A stretch of DNA of 64,000 nt from Cohnella sp. GbtcB17. GTDB taxonomy: Bacteria > Bacillota > Bacilli > Paenibacillales > Paenibacillaceae. The stretch is taken from NCBI RefSeq assembly GCF_019091135.1, contig NZ_JAGXJW010000001.1, positions 204,136 through 268,135 of the forward strand. The letters are read 5' to 3'. Positions 17,842-24,356 of the stretch are shown piece after piece; position 1 is the stretch's first letter; each line of letters begins with the position of its first letter. The notes under the pieces are model-generated. The model made no database searches and had not been told where the DNA came from. It saw only the letters and a list, made by a program, of their open reading frames with translations. The position numbers and the translations under genes were made by a program.

Positions 17842-18141
17842 TCAGCTCCTATCATTCTTTATAGATCCTTTTTCTAATTTGAGCTGATTAAGCTTGACGA
17901 AGTATTCCTCTCGCTCATTCGTAGTGTATTTTTTGGTTGAAGATATTATTGATAATGTGATGCTTTCTCCTGATTCTAAAACTATGTATAACAAATCATC
18001 TTTGACTTGGACGTCTAACTCCAGCATGAGATAAGCGCTCGCTTGGTCAAACCATTGTTCTGAAATAGCTCTCCAGCAGGTGTAGTAATGGTTCTGATAG
18101 AGAATACCCTGAGAGGTTACAACGGCCACCGTGTTCCTCAT
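17842..18141 (-). CDS. Small beta-barrel protein resembling Mu-type transposase C-terminus
   Basis: A 99-residue protein that starts at ATG 18141 behind AAAGGAG and ends 6 bases before the TniQ-like gene. The pattern TVAVVTSQGILYQNHYYTCW, followed by alternating strands (MLELDVQVKDDLLYIVLESG), resembles the small barrel at the C-terminus of Mu/TnsB/TniA transposases. Those typically read V-x-x-x-G-I-x-F-x-x-x-x-Y. If correct, it is either a detached transposase piece or a partner of the coupled TniQ-like protein. The catalytic DDE core is absent. Coupling is seen in the sequence; the family idea is inference. An operator-like repeat lies 50 bases upstream. Confidence 0.5.
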   Translation of the reverse strand: MRNTVAVVTSQGILYQNHYYTCWRAISEQWFDQASAYLMLELDVQVKDDLLYIVLESGESITLSIISSTKKYTTNEREEYFVKLNQLKLEKGSIKNDRS

Positions 18142-18190
18142 TACGCCTTCTCCTTTGTTAAGTGATGTTACATACCTGTGTTCCCTATAA

Positions 18191-18219
18191 ACACAAATTG
18201 TATTCAAAAATGAACACAG
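18191..18219. promoter_or_regulatory. Operator-like repeat, copy 1
   Basis: A 29-base element starting ACACAAATTGT and ending TGAACACAG, upstream of the minus-strand 99-residue/TniQ-like pair. It matches copy 2 (18513-18541) at 24 of 29 positions. Each copy contains an ACACAA-type dyad and a TTCA...TGAA dyad, as expected for a regulator binding site. Confidence 0.6.
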
Positions 18220-18231
18220 TCCGATGATAAA

Positions 18232-18267
18232 AAAGATGACTCCCGTTTAGGTAAGGGAGTCATCTTT
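18232..18267. terminator. Bidirectional-looking terminator before the RHH gene stop
   Basis: Perfect 13-bp stem, AAAGATGACTCCC (18232-18244) with GGGAGTCATCTTT (18255-18267), and a 10-base loop. For minus-strand transcription it ends the RHH gene, with A/T-rich flanks on both sides. The left T/A tract also protects the next minus-strand promoter. Confidence 0.85.
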
Positions 18268-18460
18268 ATTCGCTGGTTCGTTCTATAAACTTTGCGTTCT
18301 TCATTGCATATTCGAGTGCTAAGTTAATTAATTCGTTTCTTGAACGATTACTTATTTTTGAAAGGTGATCGAATTTTTCTTGCAATGCTTTATCTACTCG
18401 TATAGTAATCGTGACCGATTTATCCTCTTTTGGAGTGATGATAAAGTCATCATCATTCAT
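18266..18460 (-). CDS. Ribbon-helix-helix DNA-binding protein
   Basis: A 64-residue protein with the RHH (CopG/Arc/ParD-like) pattern. The strand SVTITIRVDKALQEKFDHLS is followed by helices SNRSRNELINLALEYAMKN. The acidic N-terminal tail MNDDDF and the C-terminal ERTSE lie outside the fold. ATG 18460 has GAGGTG seven bases upstream. RHH proteins usually bind DNA as dimers and repress their own operon. Operator-like repeats lie on both sides (18191-18219 and 18513-18541). No toxin gene sits beside it in the same operon, so it is called a regulator rather than an antitoxin. Confidence 0.82.
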   Translation of the reverse strand: MNDDDFIITPKEDKSVTITIRVDKALQEKFDHLSKISNRSRNELINLALEYAMKNAKFIERTSE

Positions 18461-18512
18461 TAAAATCACCTCTACACCTTAGTATAGAAGCAATTACACA
18501 TTCAAAAATATA

Positions 18513-18541
18513 ACACAAATTGTGTTCAATGATGAATACAA
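18513..18541. promoter_or_regulatory. Operator-like repeat, copy 2
   Basis: Second copy of the 29-base element, between the divergent RHH and TetR genes. It contains ACACAAATTGTGT (perfect dyad around a central A) and GTGTTCA...TGAATAC. Its presence upstream of three promoters suggests that the RHH or TetR protein coordinates this part of the island. Confidence 0.6.
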
Positions 18542-18601
18542 TAATAAAACATGGATATTCTGTTATTAAATTTGTAGATATCTTGTAAATGAGGTGATTC
18601 G

Positions 18602-19198
18602 ATGTATTACGGCAATGATCAAGCGAGTATGAAGATCCTAATCGCTGCTAAAAAGCTATTCGCTAAAAATGGATTCTACAATACCACTATTTACGAAATA
18701 TGCAAAGAAGCAGGTGTCCATGTCATGATGCTTAAATATAATTTCCGACTCAAAGAAAATGTTTTAATCTCTTTGTTTCAAGTATTTATGCCGTTATCAC
18801 TTATTAGAATAAATGATGATAAAAGTCTGGTGGATCCTGTTGCACGGTTGAAAAGCATAGTTAGTGAAGTTATTAACGTTCAGATAAATGATCCAGAAAT
18901 GATTCTGATATTACAACATGAAATTTCGTTACCCAGACCTCGTGATGAAATCATTCAATTCTTAGTTAACCCATTGTGGACGGAATTAAGAAAAATCCTC
19001 ATCCAGGGTAAAAGTAAAGGTTTATTCAGATTTGATTCATTAGATTCAACAATGATCTTTATAACAAGTTTAATTCTTATGTCCCGTCCATGGGAGTTTT
19101 TTTTAGGAGTTATTCGAGATCCGATGCTTAGCAGTGATCTTATGTCTGAACAACTGTGTGTATTTATTCTTGAGGCCTTGAAATGTTCGGCTGAATAG
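18602..19198 (+). CDS. TetR/AcrR-family transcriptional regulator
   Basis: A 198-residue regulator with an N-terminal TetR helix-turn-helix: MKILIAAKKLFAKNGFYNTTIYEICKEAGVH (written in part: AAKKLFAKNGF, TTIYEICKEAG), normally followed by a Y-x-F/Y-x-x-K motif, here LKYNFRLKENV. The C-terminal ligand domain is unassigned. ATG 18602 follows TGAGGTG. It is divergent from the RHH gene across the operator-like copy 2. It may repress itself and neighbours. The ligand is unknown and may be absent if it only controls the island. Confidence 0.85.
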   Translation: MYYGNDQASMKILIAAKKLFAKNGFYNTTIYEICKEAGVHVMMLKYNFRLKENVLISLFQVFMPLSLIRINDDKSLVDPVARLKSIVSEVINVQINDPEMILILQHEISLPRPRDEIIQFLVNPLWTELRKILIQGKSKGLFRFDSLDSTMIFITSLILMSRPWEFFLGVIRDPMLSSDLMSEQLCVFILEALKCSAE

Positions 19199-19240
19199 GT
19201 TTCGGATGAAGGAAGCACCTTCGCTTGGCACCGTTCTCAG

Positions 19241-19270
19241 CAGCCTGAAAAAACAGGTTGCTTTTTATTT
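19241..19270 (+). terminator. Terminator after island TetR gene
   Basis: CAGCCTG (19241-19247) and CAGGTTG (19254-19260) pair over 7 bp with one G-T, with an AAAAAA loop, followed by CTTTTTATTT. Confidence 0.88.
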
Positions 19271-19281
19271 GCTATATTTGG

Positions 19282-19310
19282 TTGCGGATTTTTTTGTTTT
19301 TTAGTAAAAT
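19282..19310 (+). promoter_or_regulatory. Promoter of the ImmA module
   Basis: TTGCGG (19282-19287), 17-base T-rich spacer and TAAAAT (19305-19310). This places a start site about 25 bases before the first gene of the three-gene module. Confidence 0.6.
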
Positions 19311-19342
19311 GGTTGCAACGATGGTTGTCAAGGAGAGGTTTT

Positions 19343-19987
19343 ATGGAAATTTATACACCGCCTCACGCTTCTTCATTAATAAAAAGCGAAATCTCCATTC
19401 AAGCACGATCGCAAATGGTGTCCATAGTTGAACGCGGATACAAACTCGCATCAGAGTCTCTGAGGCATCTCTCTCTTCTAGATTGGGAAATTGGACATCA
19501 TCACGAAGGGTATCTTAGGCCGATAGCTATAAGCTACCTATTTGCGCAAGAAATTGATCAAGGAAGATTGCCGTTGCGATACTCGATCGAAGAGACCGTT
19601 AAGGGTAGATACAAGTACTTAATGCTTCATTCCAATTCTGCAAAAATTACCTTAAGCCAAGTGGCAACTCCATATGTAGTAGCCCGTCCTGCATTTTTTA
19701 GAAAAAAGCTGCAATTCGCAAACCAAGGAATTCTTTTATTCGATGGTGAAGAAAACATTCAATTTAATGATGAAATATATCTTTTGCTAACATACAGTAG
19801 CGGCGGTGATTCACCTCGGTTTGTCAATCTCGGGATGCCAAACCACTGGAATGATCGGATTAATTTATTGAACGAGCCTAGGCTTGTCGGAATTAACTCC
19901 ACTGAATTGGAACAAGAAGAGAAAATTGAAAAAGAACAATTAGTTGGATTTAGGAAATTTGTTTCAGAGGTGGAGAAAAGTGAATAG
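19343..19987 (+). CDS. Unrecognised protein, first gene of ImmA/XRE module
   Basis: A 214-residue protein with no family I can name. ATG 19343 was chosen because AAGGAGAGG precedes it at normal spacing. It has no signal peptide or membrane segment. Residues such as HLSLLDWEIGHHHEGYLRPIA and AQEIDQGRLPLRY suggest a soluble alpha/beta protein, and the C-terminus is charged (EQEEKIEKEQ). It overlaps the XRE-ImmA gene by 8 bases, so the two are translationally coupled and probably form one functional unit. By analogy with XRE-ImmA pairs it could be the regulated effector or the protease substrate. That is inference from gene order only. Confidence 0.75.
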   Translation: MEIYTPPHASSLIKSEISIQARSQMVSIVERGYKLASESLRHLSLLDWEIGHHHEGYLRPIAISYLFAQEIDQGRLPLRYSIEETVKGRYKYLMLHSNSAKITLSQVATPYVVARPAFFRKKLQFANQGILLFDGEENIQFNDEIYLLLTYSSGGDSPRFVNLGMPNHWNDRINLLNEPRLVGINSTELEQEEKIEKEQLVGFRKFVSEVEKSE

Positions 19988-21140
19988 CGTTACCCGGATT
20001 GCAAATTTTGAACCCTTGAGATTGACCGAGGCTAGAGAAGCCAGGGGAATGTCGACTGTAGAATTAGCATCGTTGATTGGTATTTCACATCAAGCGATAT
20101 CAAAATTTGAATCCGGAAAAAGTGCTCCCGGTTATGAAACTCTGGAAAGGCTGTCTGAAATTCTAAAATTACCAGTACAATTCTTTATAAAATCTCCAAG
20201 CAAGAATACCATCACAGAAGCGGATGTTGTATTTTTTAGAAGTCGAGCTGCAGCTACCGTTAAATCAAAAAAGGTACACAGCACAAGTTTAAAATGGCTG
20301 AATGAAATACATGAATACCTTGAAGAAATTTTGGAGTTTCCAAATGTAGATATTCCTCAATTAATTTCAAACGAGAAGTATGAACCTTTAGAATTTGGAG
20401 ATATCGATTCCTTATCGTCGCAAGTGAGAAAACATTGGGGTCTTGGAAATGGCCCCATTAGTGATCTCGTGCTACTCCTTGAAAAAAAAGGAGTAGTGGC
20501 TGCAAGGGATACATTTAGTAGCATGTCCATAGATGCATGTTCTGTATGGTCAAAGAAATCACGACCATTGCTTTTGCTTAGTAACGATAAAACAGCGTCT
20601 CGTTCAAGGTTCGACGCCGCTCATGAACTAGGTCATTGGGTCTTGCATTCTCACTTAAAACCAAATGAATTTTTTTGGAAGGAAAATTACAAAAGTATTG
20701 AGAAGGAAGCCAATCGGTTCGCCTCTTCATTTTTACTTCCTGCAGCCAGCTTTGGCAATGAAGTATATTCAACTTCAATGGATCACCTTATAGCATTAAA
20801 AAAGCGTTGGAAGGTATCCATCGCTGCAATAGCTTATAGAGCGAACAAACTAGGTGTTTTTAGCGAGTTCCAGCATGTTAATGTGCGTCAGAAACTAGCC
20901 AAAAACAATTGGCTGAAATCAGAACCTTTAGACGATGAATTGCCTTTTGAAGAGCCTACCTTGCTTAAACAATCAGTCGAATTAATTATCCAGCATGCAG
21001 TTAAGTCGAAGCATGACATTATAAACGACTTAAAGTTGAGCAGGGAAGAAATCGAGGCATTGACAAACGTTGGGAATGGTTTCCTTCTGGAGGAGTCTAA
21101 TGTTGGAAACATTGTTTCCTTTAAGCCTAGAAAGGGGTGA
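19980..21140 (+). CDS. XRE helix-turn-helix plus ImmA/IrrE metallopeptidase
   Basis: A 386-residue fusion of a Cro/cI-type DNA-binding domain and an ImmA/IrrE zinc protease. The N-terminal LTEAREARGMSTVELASLIG and ISHQAISKFESGKSAP form the XRE domain (about residues 10-65). The protease motif AAHELGHWVLH has zinc ligands His215 and His219 with Glu216. The downstream glutamate in EKEANRFASSFLLP completes the site. Such fusions regulate by binding DNA and cleaving a repressor or partner. GTG 19980 was chosen because GGTGGAG lies 6 bases upstream; an earlier ATG would lie deep inside the preceding gene. It is followed 5 bases later by a 32-residue zinc-ribbon gene. Confidence 0.88.
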   Translation: MNSVTRIANFEPLRLTEAREARGMSTVELASLIGISHQAISKFESGKSAPGYETLERLSEILKLPVQFFIKSPSKNTITEADVVFFRSRAAATVKSKKVHSTSLKWLNEIHEYLEEILEFPNVDIPQLISNEKYEPLEFGDIDSLSSQVRKHWGLGNGPISDLVLLLEKKGVVAARDTFSSMSIDACSVWSKKSRPLLLLSNDKTASRSRFDAAHELGHWVLHSHLKPNEFFWKENYKSIEKEANRFASSFLLPAASFGNEVYSTSMDHLIALKKRWKVSIAAIAYRANKLGVFSEFQHVNVRQKLAKNNWLKSEPLDDELPFEEPTLLKQSVELIIQHAVKSKHDIINDLKLSREEIEALTNVGNGFLLEESNVGNIVSFKPRKG

Positions 21141-21145
21141 GCTCA

Positions 21146-21244
21146 ATGAGCAAAAATGAATGCCAATGTTCGAATTGCGGCAAGAAAGTTGAATTTCTTG
21201 TTGATGATGGCATCTGCGAAGAATGCTTCAAAAACAAAGAGTAG
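21146..21244 (+). CDS. Very small zinc-ribbon protein
   Basis: A 32-residue open frame, ATG 21146 behind AAGGGGTGA, 5 bases after the XRE-ImmA stop. It contains two cysteine clusters, ECQCSNCGKK and GICEECFKN, an evident zinc ribbon, with charged ends. It is compact, well spaced and followed by a terminator, so it is likely a real third gene of the module. Function unknown; similar mini-ribbons often act as protein-interaction or regulatory subunits (inference). Confidence 0.72.
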   Translation: MSKNECQCSNCGKKVEFLVDDGICEECFKNKE

Positions 21245-21251
21245 TATGAAC

Positions 21252-21286
21252 AATCCCCACTTACAATTGATGTGGGGATTTTGTTC
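21252..21286 (+). terminator. Terminator of the ImmA module
   Basis: AATCCCCAC (21252-21260) and GTGGGGATT (21272-21280) form a perfect 9-bp stem with an 11-base loop followed by TTGTTC. Confidence 0.8.
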
Positions 21287-21289
21287 ATT

Positions 21290-21547
21290 CATACATAAAT
21301 CCAAGCCAAGCCAGCACGGATATAGTTATCCGCAAGCTGTGGTATGCGACGGCTGTGCAGGCTGTGTGGTCGAAGCGCTACCGGTACGCCAGCGGCATGT
21401 TTTTTGGCGATCTGCCGAGTGGCCGGAGCCGCGCGTATGTGAACCCGCGGCTCCGAGCCGGATCCAAATTTCAACAAGGACGGGCTCGTTTCGACGGCGT
21501 GGATCAGGTCAAGAAGAACAACAATTTTACCCGGAAAAGGACTGAGT
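21290..21547. other. GC-rich patch of unknown origin inside the island
   Basis: About 250 bases clearly GC-richer than the flanking genes. An open frame (21355-21561) reads WSKRYRYASGMFFGDLPSG, but it has no ribosome-binding site and I recognise no family. It could be a fragment of a backbone gene trapped between two insertions. AAAAGGA at 21535-21541 may serve the next gene. Confidence 0.4.
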
Positions 21548-21580
21548 ATTCTGAGTTATAAATCGTTTGTCTATTGGGCT

Positions 21581-22255
21581 GTGGCGATATTTGTATTATG
21601 GATTGGTTCCGGATATTTAATGACTGAGTGGTGGGGGCCTCAACGTGGCACAGCGGGAGATATGTTTGGTGCTATTAATTCACTATTTTCTGGCTTAGCA
21701 TTCGCCGGCATTATTTTCACAATCTCAATGCAACGAAAAGATTTAAGTTTGCAGTTGGAAGCTATTAAAATGCAAACTGAAGAATTAAAGCTTCAGAGAG
21801 AAGAAACAGCCCGATCAGCAGACCAGCTTGAAAGTCAAAAGAACCTTTTGAATTTTCAAATTGCTCTTAGTGCATTGGTTGAAATGATAAAAACGAAGGA
21901 GAAAAGATTATCTTCGGTAAAATATAAAAGCAATGATGAGTTAATGCAAGGTGTTGCTGCGCTTAGAGAGATGTATCGAGTAAAACGCAGTATTCAGGCT
22001 TCAATGGTTAATTATCAAATACTAAGCGGTTTTTTTAACTCGTTCTTTTTTATGCTCCGTTTTATTAAAGAATCCGATTTAACAGATTCACAAAAAAAAG
22101 TTCTTGCTGGATTTCTTTATAGCGATACTTCCGATATCGAAATTATATTTATATTCGAGAACCATAAAGATAAGGAAGAAGAATTAGCACTGTTGAGTCA
22201 ATTCGACTTCCATGTTATGTATGAGAAGGTAATGAAGGCATTTAAAAATCAATAA
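21581..22255 (+). CDS. Membrane protein with coiled coil, Abi-like organisation
   Basis: A 224-residue protein with two N-terminal membrane segments (IFVLWIGSGYLM and a second around GLAFAGIIFTISM). A long heptad-like coiled coil follows (QLEAIKMQTEELKLQREE), then a soluble C-terminus. The motif GDMFGAINSLFSGLAFAGIIFT recurs in many uncharacterised mobile-element proteins and recalls putative AbiC-type abortive-infection proteins. The GTG used here lies inside the first membrane segment and has no ribosome-binding site. The frame is open upstream, and CTG 21551 or ATT 21548, 6-9 bases after AAAAGGA, would restore the helix. The true start may have been lost. Role in defence is inference. Confidence 0.65.
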   Translation: MAIFVLWIGSGYLMTEWWGPQRGTAGDMFGAINSLFSGLAFAGIIFTISMQRKDLSLQLEAIKMQTEELKLQREETARSADQLESQKNLLNFQIALSALVEMIKTKEKRLSSVKYKSNDELMQGVAALREMYRVKRSIQASMVNYQILSGFFNSFFFMLRFIKESDLTDSQKKVLAGFLYSDTSDIEIIFIFENHKDKEEELALLSQFDFHVMYEKVMKAFKNQ

Positions 22256-22416
22256 TTGAATGATTACAAACTATCCAGGGAAGTAAGTATCGAGCAGGAT
22301 TCCTGATAAAAAAATCGGACGTTTTGCTGGCTGCGAAATACAGTGAAGTCCTAATTCATAATTGAGGGATTAGAGAATGACTGGCCAAGTAAATAGACTA
22401 ATCACTAATAAAAGGG

Positions 22417-22492
22417 ATTTTCTTGTCGTGGAATTAACCTTTAACTATTATTGGGGTACTTTCTTGTCGCTAATGAGTGTATTTTCTTGTCG
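22417..22492. repeat. Three direct repeats of ATTTTCTTGTCG (transposase-site-like)
   Basis: ATTTTCTTGTCG at 22417-22428, ACTTTCTTGTCG at 22458-22469 and ATTTTCTTGTCG at 22481-22492, followed by TTGTACTG. On the minus strand they read CGACAAGAAA repeated three times inward from GTACAA. That layout resembles the transposase-binding sites at the ends of Tn7/Tn5053-type elements. No matching opposite end was found in the window. Confidence 0.6.
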
Positions 22493-22522
22493 TTGTACTG
22501 AAGTCGCGCGGAAAATTTAGGC

Positions 22523-22572
22523 TTGCAAAAACTAATGATATTAGTTATATTAAAACTAATAAGATTAGTTTT
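22523..22572 (+). promoter_or_regulatory. Promoter with two TetR-type operators
   Basis: TTGCAA (22523-22528), 17-base spacer and TATATT (22546-22551). Two dyads of the same design overlap it. ACTAAT-GAT-ATTAGT (22531-22545) fills the spacer, and AAAACTAAT-AAG-ATTAGTTTT (22552-22572) covers the start site, with centres 24 bases apart. Binding of a TetR dimer, probably the one encoded two genes downstream, would block this promoter. Confidence 0.8.
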
Positions 22573-22592
22573 GCAAAACGGAGGTTAAAAAC

Positions 22593-23351
22593 ATGAGAAT
22601 GACGACACGCACGAACGTGCAACAACTATCCTTCATGCCACGTTTTTTTCCGGTCAATGCGTATTTCGTGGAGGAGCTGGACGGTTTGACTTTGATCGAC
22701 GCAGCGCTTCCTTACAGCGCAAAAGGAATCATCGACGCGGCGGCCCGCTTAGGCAAGCCGATCCGCCGCATCCTGCTGACGCATGCGCACGGCGACCATA
22801 TCGGCGCGCTCGACCGGCTGAAGTCGGCGCTGCCCGATGCCGAGGTTCTCATCTCCGCGCGGGATGCCAGACTGCTCGCTGGAGACAAGTCGCTGGATGC
22901 GAGCGAGATCCAATCTCCGATCCGCGGCGACGTGCCGAAGCCTGACGCCATACGTACCCGGCCGGATACGCTGCTTGCCGACGGCGACCGCGTAGGCTCG
23001 CTGCTCGCGGTAGCGACGCCCGGCCACACGCCCGGCTCGATGTCTTTTCTGGATACGCGCACGGGCGCCTTAATCGCGGGAGACGCCTTCCAGGTACGCG
23101 GCGGCATGGCCGTGTCGGGGAAGATGCAGCCGCTGTTCCCTTTCCCGGCGATGGCGACCTGGAGCGCAGCCGAGGCGCTCCGTTCCGCCAAGCGGCTCGT
23201 CGGACTGAAGCCGACGCTGCTCGCGGTCGGGCACGGCGGGATGATCGCGGACCCGCTAGAGGCGATGAACGTTGCAGTGCGCGCCGCGGAGCGCAGCCTG
23301 GAAGCGCGAGGCAAGGGAGGGGCCAGCCATGTCACCGCGAATCGGCCTTGA
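22593..23351 (+). CDS. MBL-fold metallo-hydrolase
   Basis: A cytoplasmic 252-residue metallo-beta-lactamase-fold hydrolase. THAHGDHIG supplies the H-x-H-x-D-H zinc site; ATPGHTPGS and IAGDAF supply later ligands (His and Asp), and VGHGG the last His. The ATG follows CGGAGG by 8 bases. It resembles the general hydrolase branch (YqjP/glyoxalase II-like), whose substrates vary. It is the first gene of a two-gene operon with a TetR regulator that overlaps its end, under a TetR-operator promoter, so it probably answers to a xenobiotic or metabolite sensed by that regulator. GC content has returned to backbone level. Confidence 0.9.
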   Translation: MRMTTRTNVQQLSFMPRFFPVNAYFVEELDGLTLIDAALPYSAKGIIDAAARLGKPIRRILLTHAHGDHIGALDRLKSALPDAEVLISARDARLLAGDKSLDASEIQSPIRGDVPKPDAIRTRPDTLLADGDRVGSLLAVATPGHTPGSMSFLDTRTGALIAGDAFQVRGGMAVSGKMQPLFPFPAMATWSAAEALRSAKRLVGLKPTLLAVGHGGMIADPLEAMNVAVRAAERSLEARGKGGASHVTANRP

Positions 23352-23913
23352 CCGGGCGACGCTGCTGCAGGCTGCCACGGAGATGGCCGACGAGCACGGC
23401 CTGGAGTCCGTGACACTGGCATCGCTCGCGCAAAAGCTGAAGATCCGCTCGCCTTCTCTGTACAATCACGTGAACGGATTGCCCGATTTGCGGCGTGAGC
23501 TGGCACTGTCGGGACTCGCCAAGATGGAGGCCCGCTTTAAAACCGTATTGCCCGGAGCTTCGGGCGACGAAGTCTTGCACGCTTTTAGCCGCGCTTATCT
23601 CGACTTCGCTCGCCAACATCCGGGCTTGTACGAAGCGGTACAGCGGGCTCCCGATCCCGAAGACCTCGAGCTGAGCGAAGCCGGCGGCCGGGTCGTCTCC
23701 CTTGTCGTCCGCGTCATCGAGACCTATGGCCTAAACGGAGACGCGGCCATTCACGCCGTGCGCGGCATTCGCAGCGTCCTGCACGGCTTCGTCTCGATCG
23801 AGCGTCAAGGCGGCTTCGGCATGCCGCTGGATCTGGACGTCACGTTTCGCCTGCTGGTGGATACGTTCATTGCCGGCATTAAGACGCTGAGAGCACAGGA
23901 TAGGCTTGATTGA
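23329..23913 (+). CDS. TetR/AcrR regulator (WHG-type C-terminus)
   Basis: A 194-residue repressor. The HTH reads LLQAATEMADEHGLESVTLAS and KLKIRSPSLYNHVNGLPDLR, the form with S-L-Y-N-H-V found in the subgroup with a WHG C-terminal domain (ARQHPGLYEAV and IRSVLHGFVSIE here). ATG 23329 was chosen because AAGGGAGGGG precedes it. This overlaps the metallo-hydrolase gene by 23 bases, so the pair is co-translated. It probably represses its own operon through the two ACTAATnnnATTAGT dyads at 22531-22572. Ligand unknown. Confidence 0.88.
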   Translation: MSPRIGLDRATLLQAATEMADEHGLESVTLASLAQKLKIRSPSLYNHVNGLPDLRRELALSGLAKMEARFKTVLPGASGDEVLHAFSRAYLDFARQHPGLYEAVQRAPDPEDLELSEAGGRVVSLVVRVIETYGLNGDAAIHAVRGIRSVLHGFVSIERQGGFGMPLDLDVTFRLLVDTFIAGIKTLRAQDRLD

Positions 23914-23988
23914 TTTTGAACAAGTGCCGCTTGCACCGGCAGAGGCGGCAGAAGAGCCGCCCTGCCCGAACAAAAGGCTTCATTTTTA

Positions 23989-24016
23989 CCGTTTTAACAA
24001 TATCCCCTTCAAACAG
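23989..24016 (-). repeat. Inverted copy of the GGGGATA repeat
   Basis: On the minus strand this reads CTGTTTGAAGGGGATATTGTTAAAACGG, written here in two parts: CTGTTTGAAGGGGATA and TTGTTAAAACGG. It matches the core of the four direct copies 110-300 bases further on but lies in opposite orientation, so the cluster is flanked by an inverted member. Confidence 0.75.
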
Positions 24017-24121
24017 TAAAACTGCTCGGCCACACCCTTATCCACGATCCTATCCTTATCCATGTCCTACCTCTGCCGTTCAGTTGCTCCAATGCGTGGG
24101 CATTCTGAATGAGGGAAGCCG

Positions 24122-24330
24122 TTCCTGATTCAAGGGGATACTGTTAAAACGTAGCGATGCCCATGCAGCAGCATTCCCTGACGGAAGGGGATACTGTTAA
24201 AACGTGACGAAGACTTGTTCGCAGGCTTCCTGACGGAAGGGGATACTGTTAAAACGTATCGAAACCCTGCCTCGTTTCTCCTGACTGGAGGGGATAGCGT
24301 TCAAACGCAGCGAGACCGGTGCGGCAGCGC
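24122..24330 (+). repeat. Cluster of four direct repeats with conserved mini-hairpin
   Basis: Each unit has a small stem-loop followed by GGGGATA and then YGTTMAAACG. GGGGATA starts at 24134, 24187, 24239 and 24290, periods of 53, 52 and 51. The stem covaries: TTCC/GGAA in unit 2, CTTCC/GGAAG in unit 3 and CTCC/GGAG in unit 4, with TGAC-type loops. Unit 1 is degenerate. The 20-25 bases between units are unrelated. Spacing drifts and no cas gene is present, so this is not called a CRISPR array. Confidence 0.78.
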
Positions 24331-24356
24331 CATGACTCCATCATGACCTGCGCGGC

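Larger units (their letters stand above)
22256..22592. other. Right edge of AT-rich island: transposon-end-like repeats, then MBL promoter
   Basis: No gene seen. The stretch holds three TTTCTTGTCG repeats (22417-22492) and, after the short GC-rich joint AAGTCGCGCGG, the operator/promoter of the downstream metallo-hydrolase operon. Composition changes to backbone-like GC from about 22593. Confidence 0.6.
23914..24356. other. Gene-free stretch carrying the GGGGATA repeat cluster
   Basis: About 440 bases between the TetR and catE genes without a supportable gene. An inverted copy (23989-24016) and four direct copies (24122-24330) of a GGGGATA...GTTAAAACG element occupy most of it; the interval between them is not recognised. 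Confidence 0.6.

Noticed and set aside
18266..19198. Toxin-antitoxin pair formed by the RHH and TetR genes
   Set aside because: The genes are divergent and both encode DNA-binding regulators; no toxin-like protein is next to the RHH gene.
21355..21561. 68-residue protein in the GC-rich patch
   Set aside because: No ribosome-binding site, no family recognised, and it sits between a terminator and a gene with an irregular start; listed only as unknown patch.
24122..24330. CRISPR array
   Set aside because: Repeat period drifts (53, 52, 51), unit 1 and unit 4 are degenerate, one copy is inverted, intervals are only 20-25 bases, and no cas gene is in the window.
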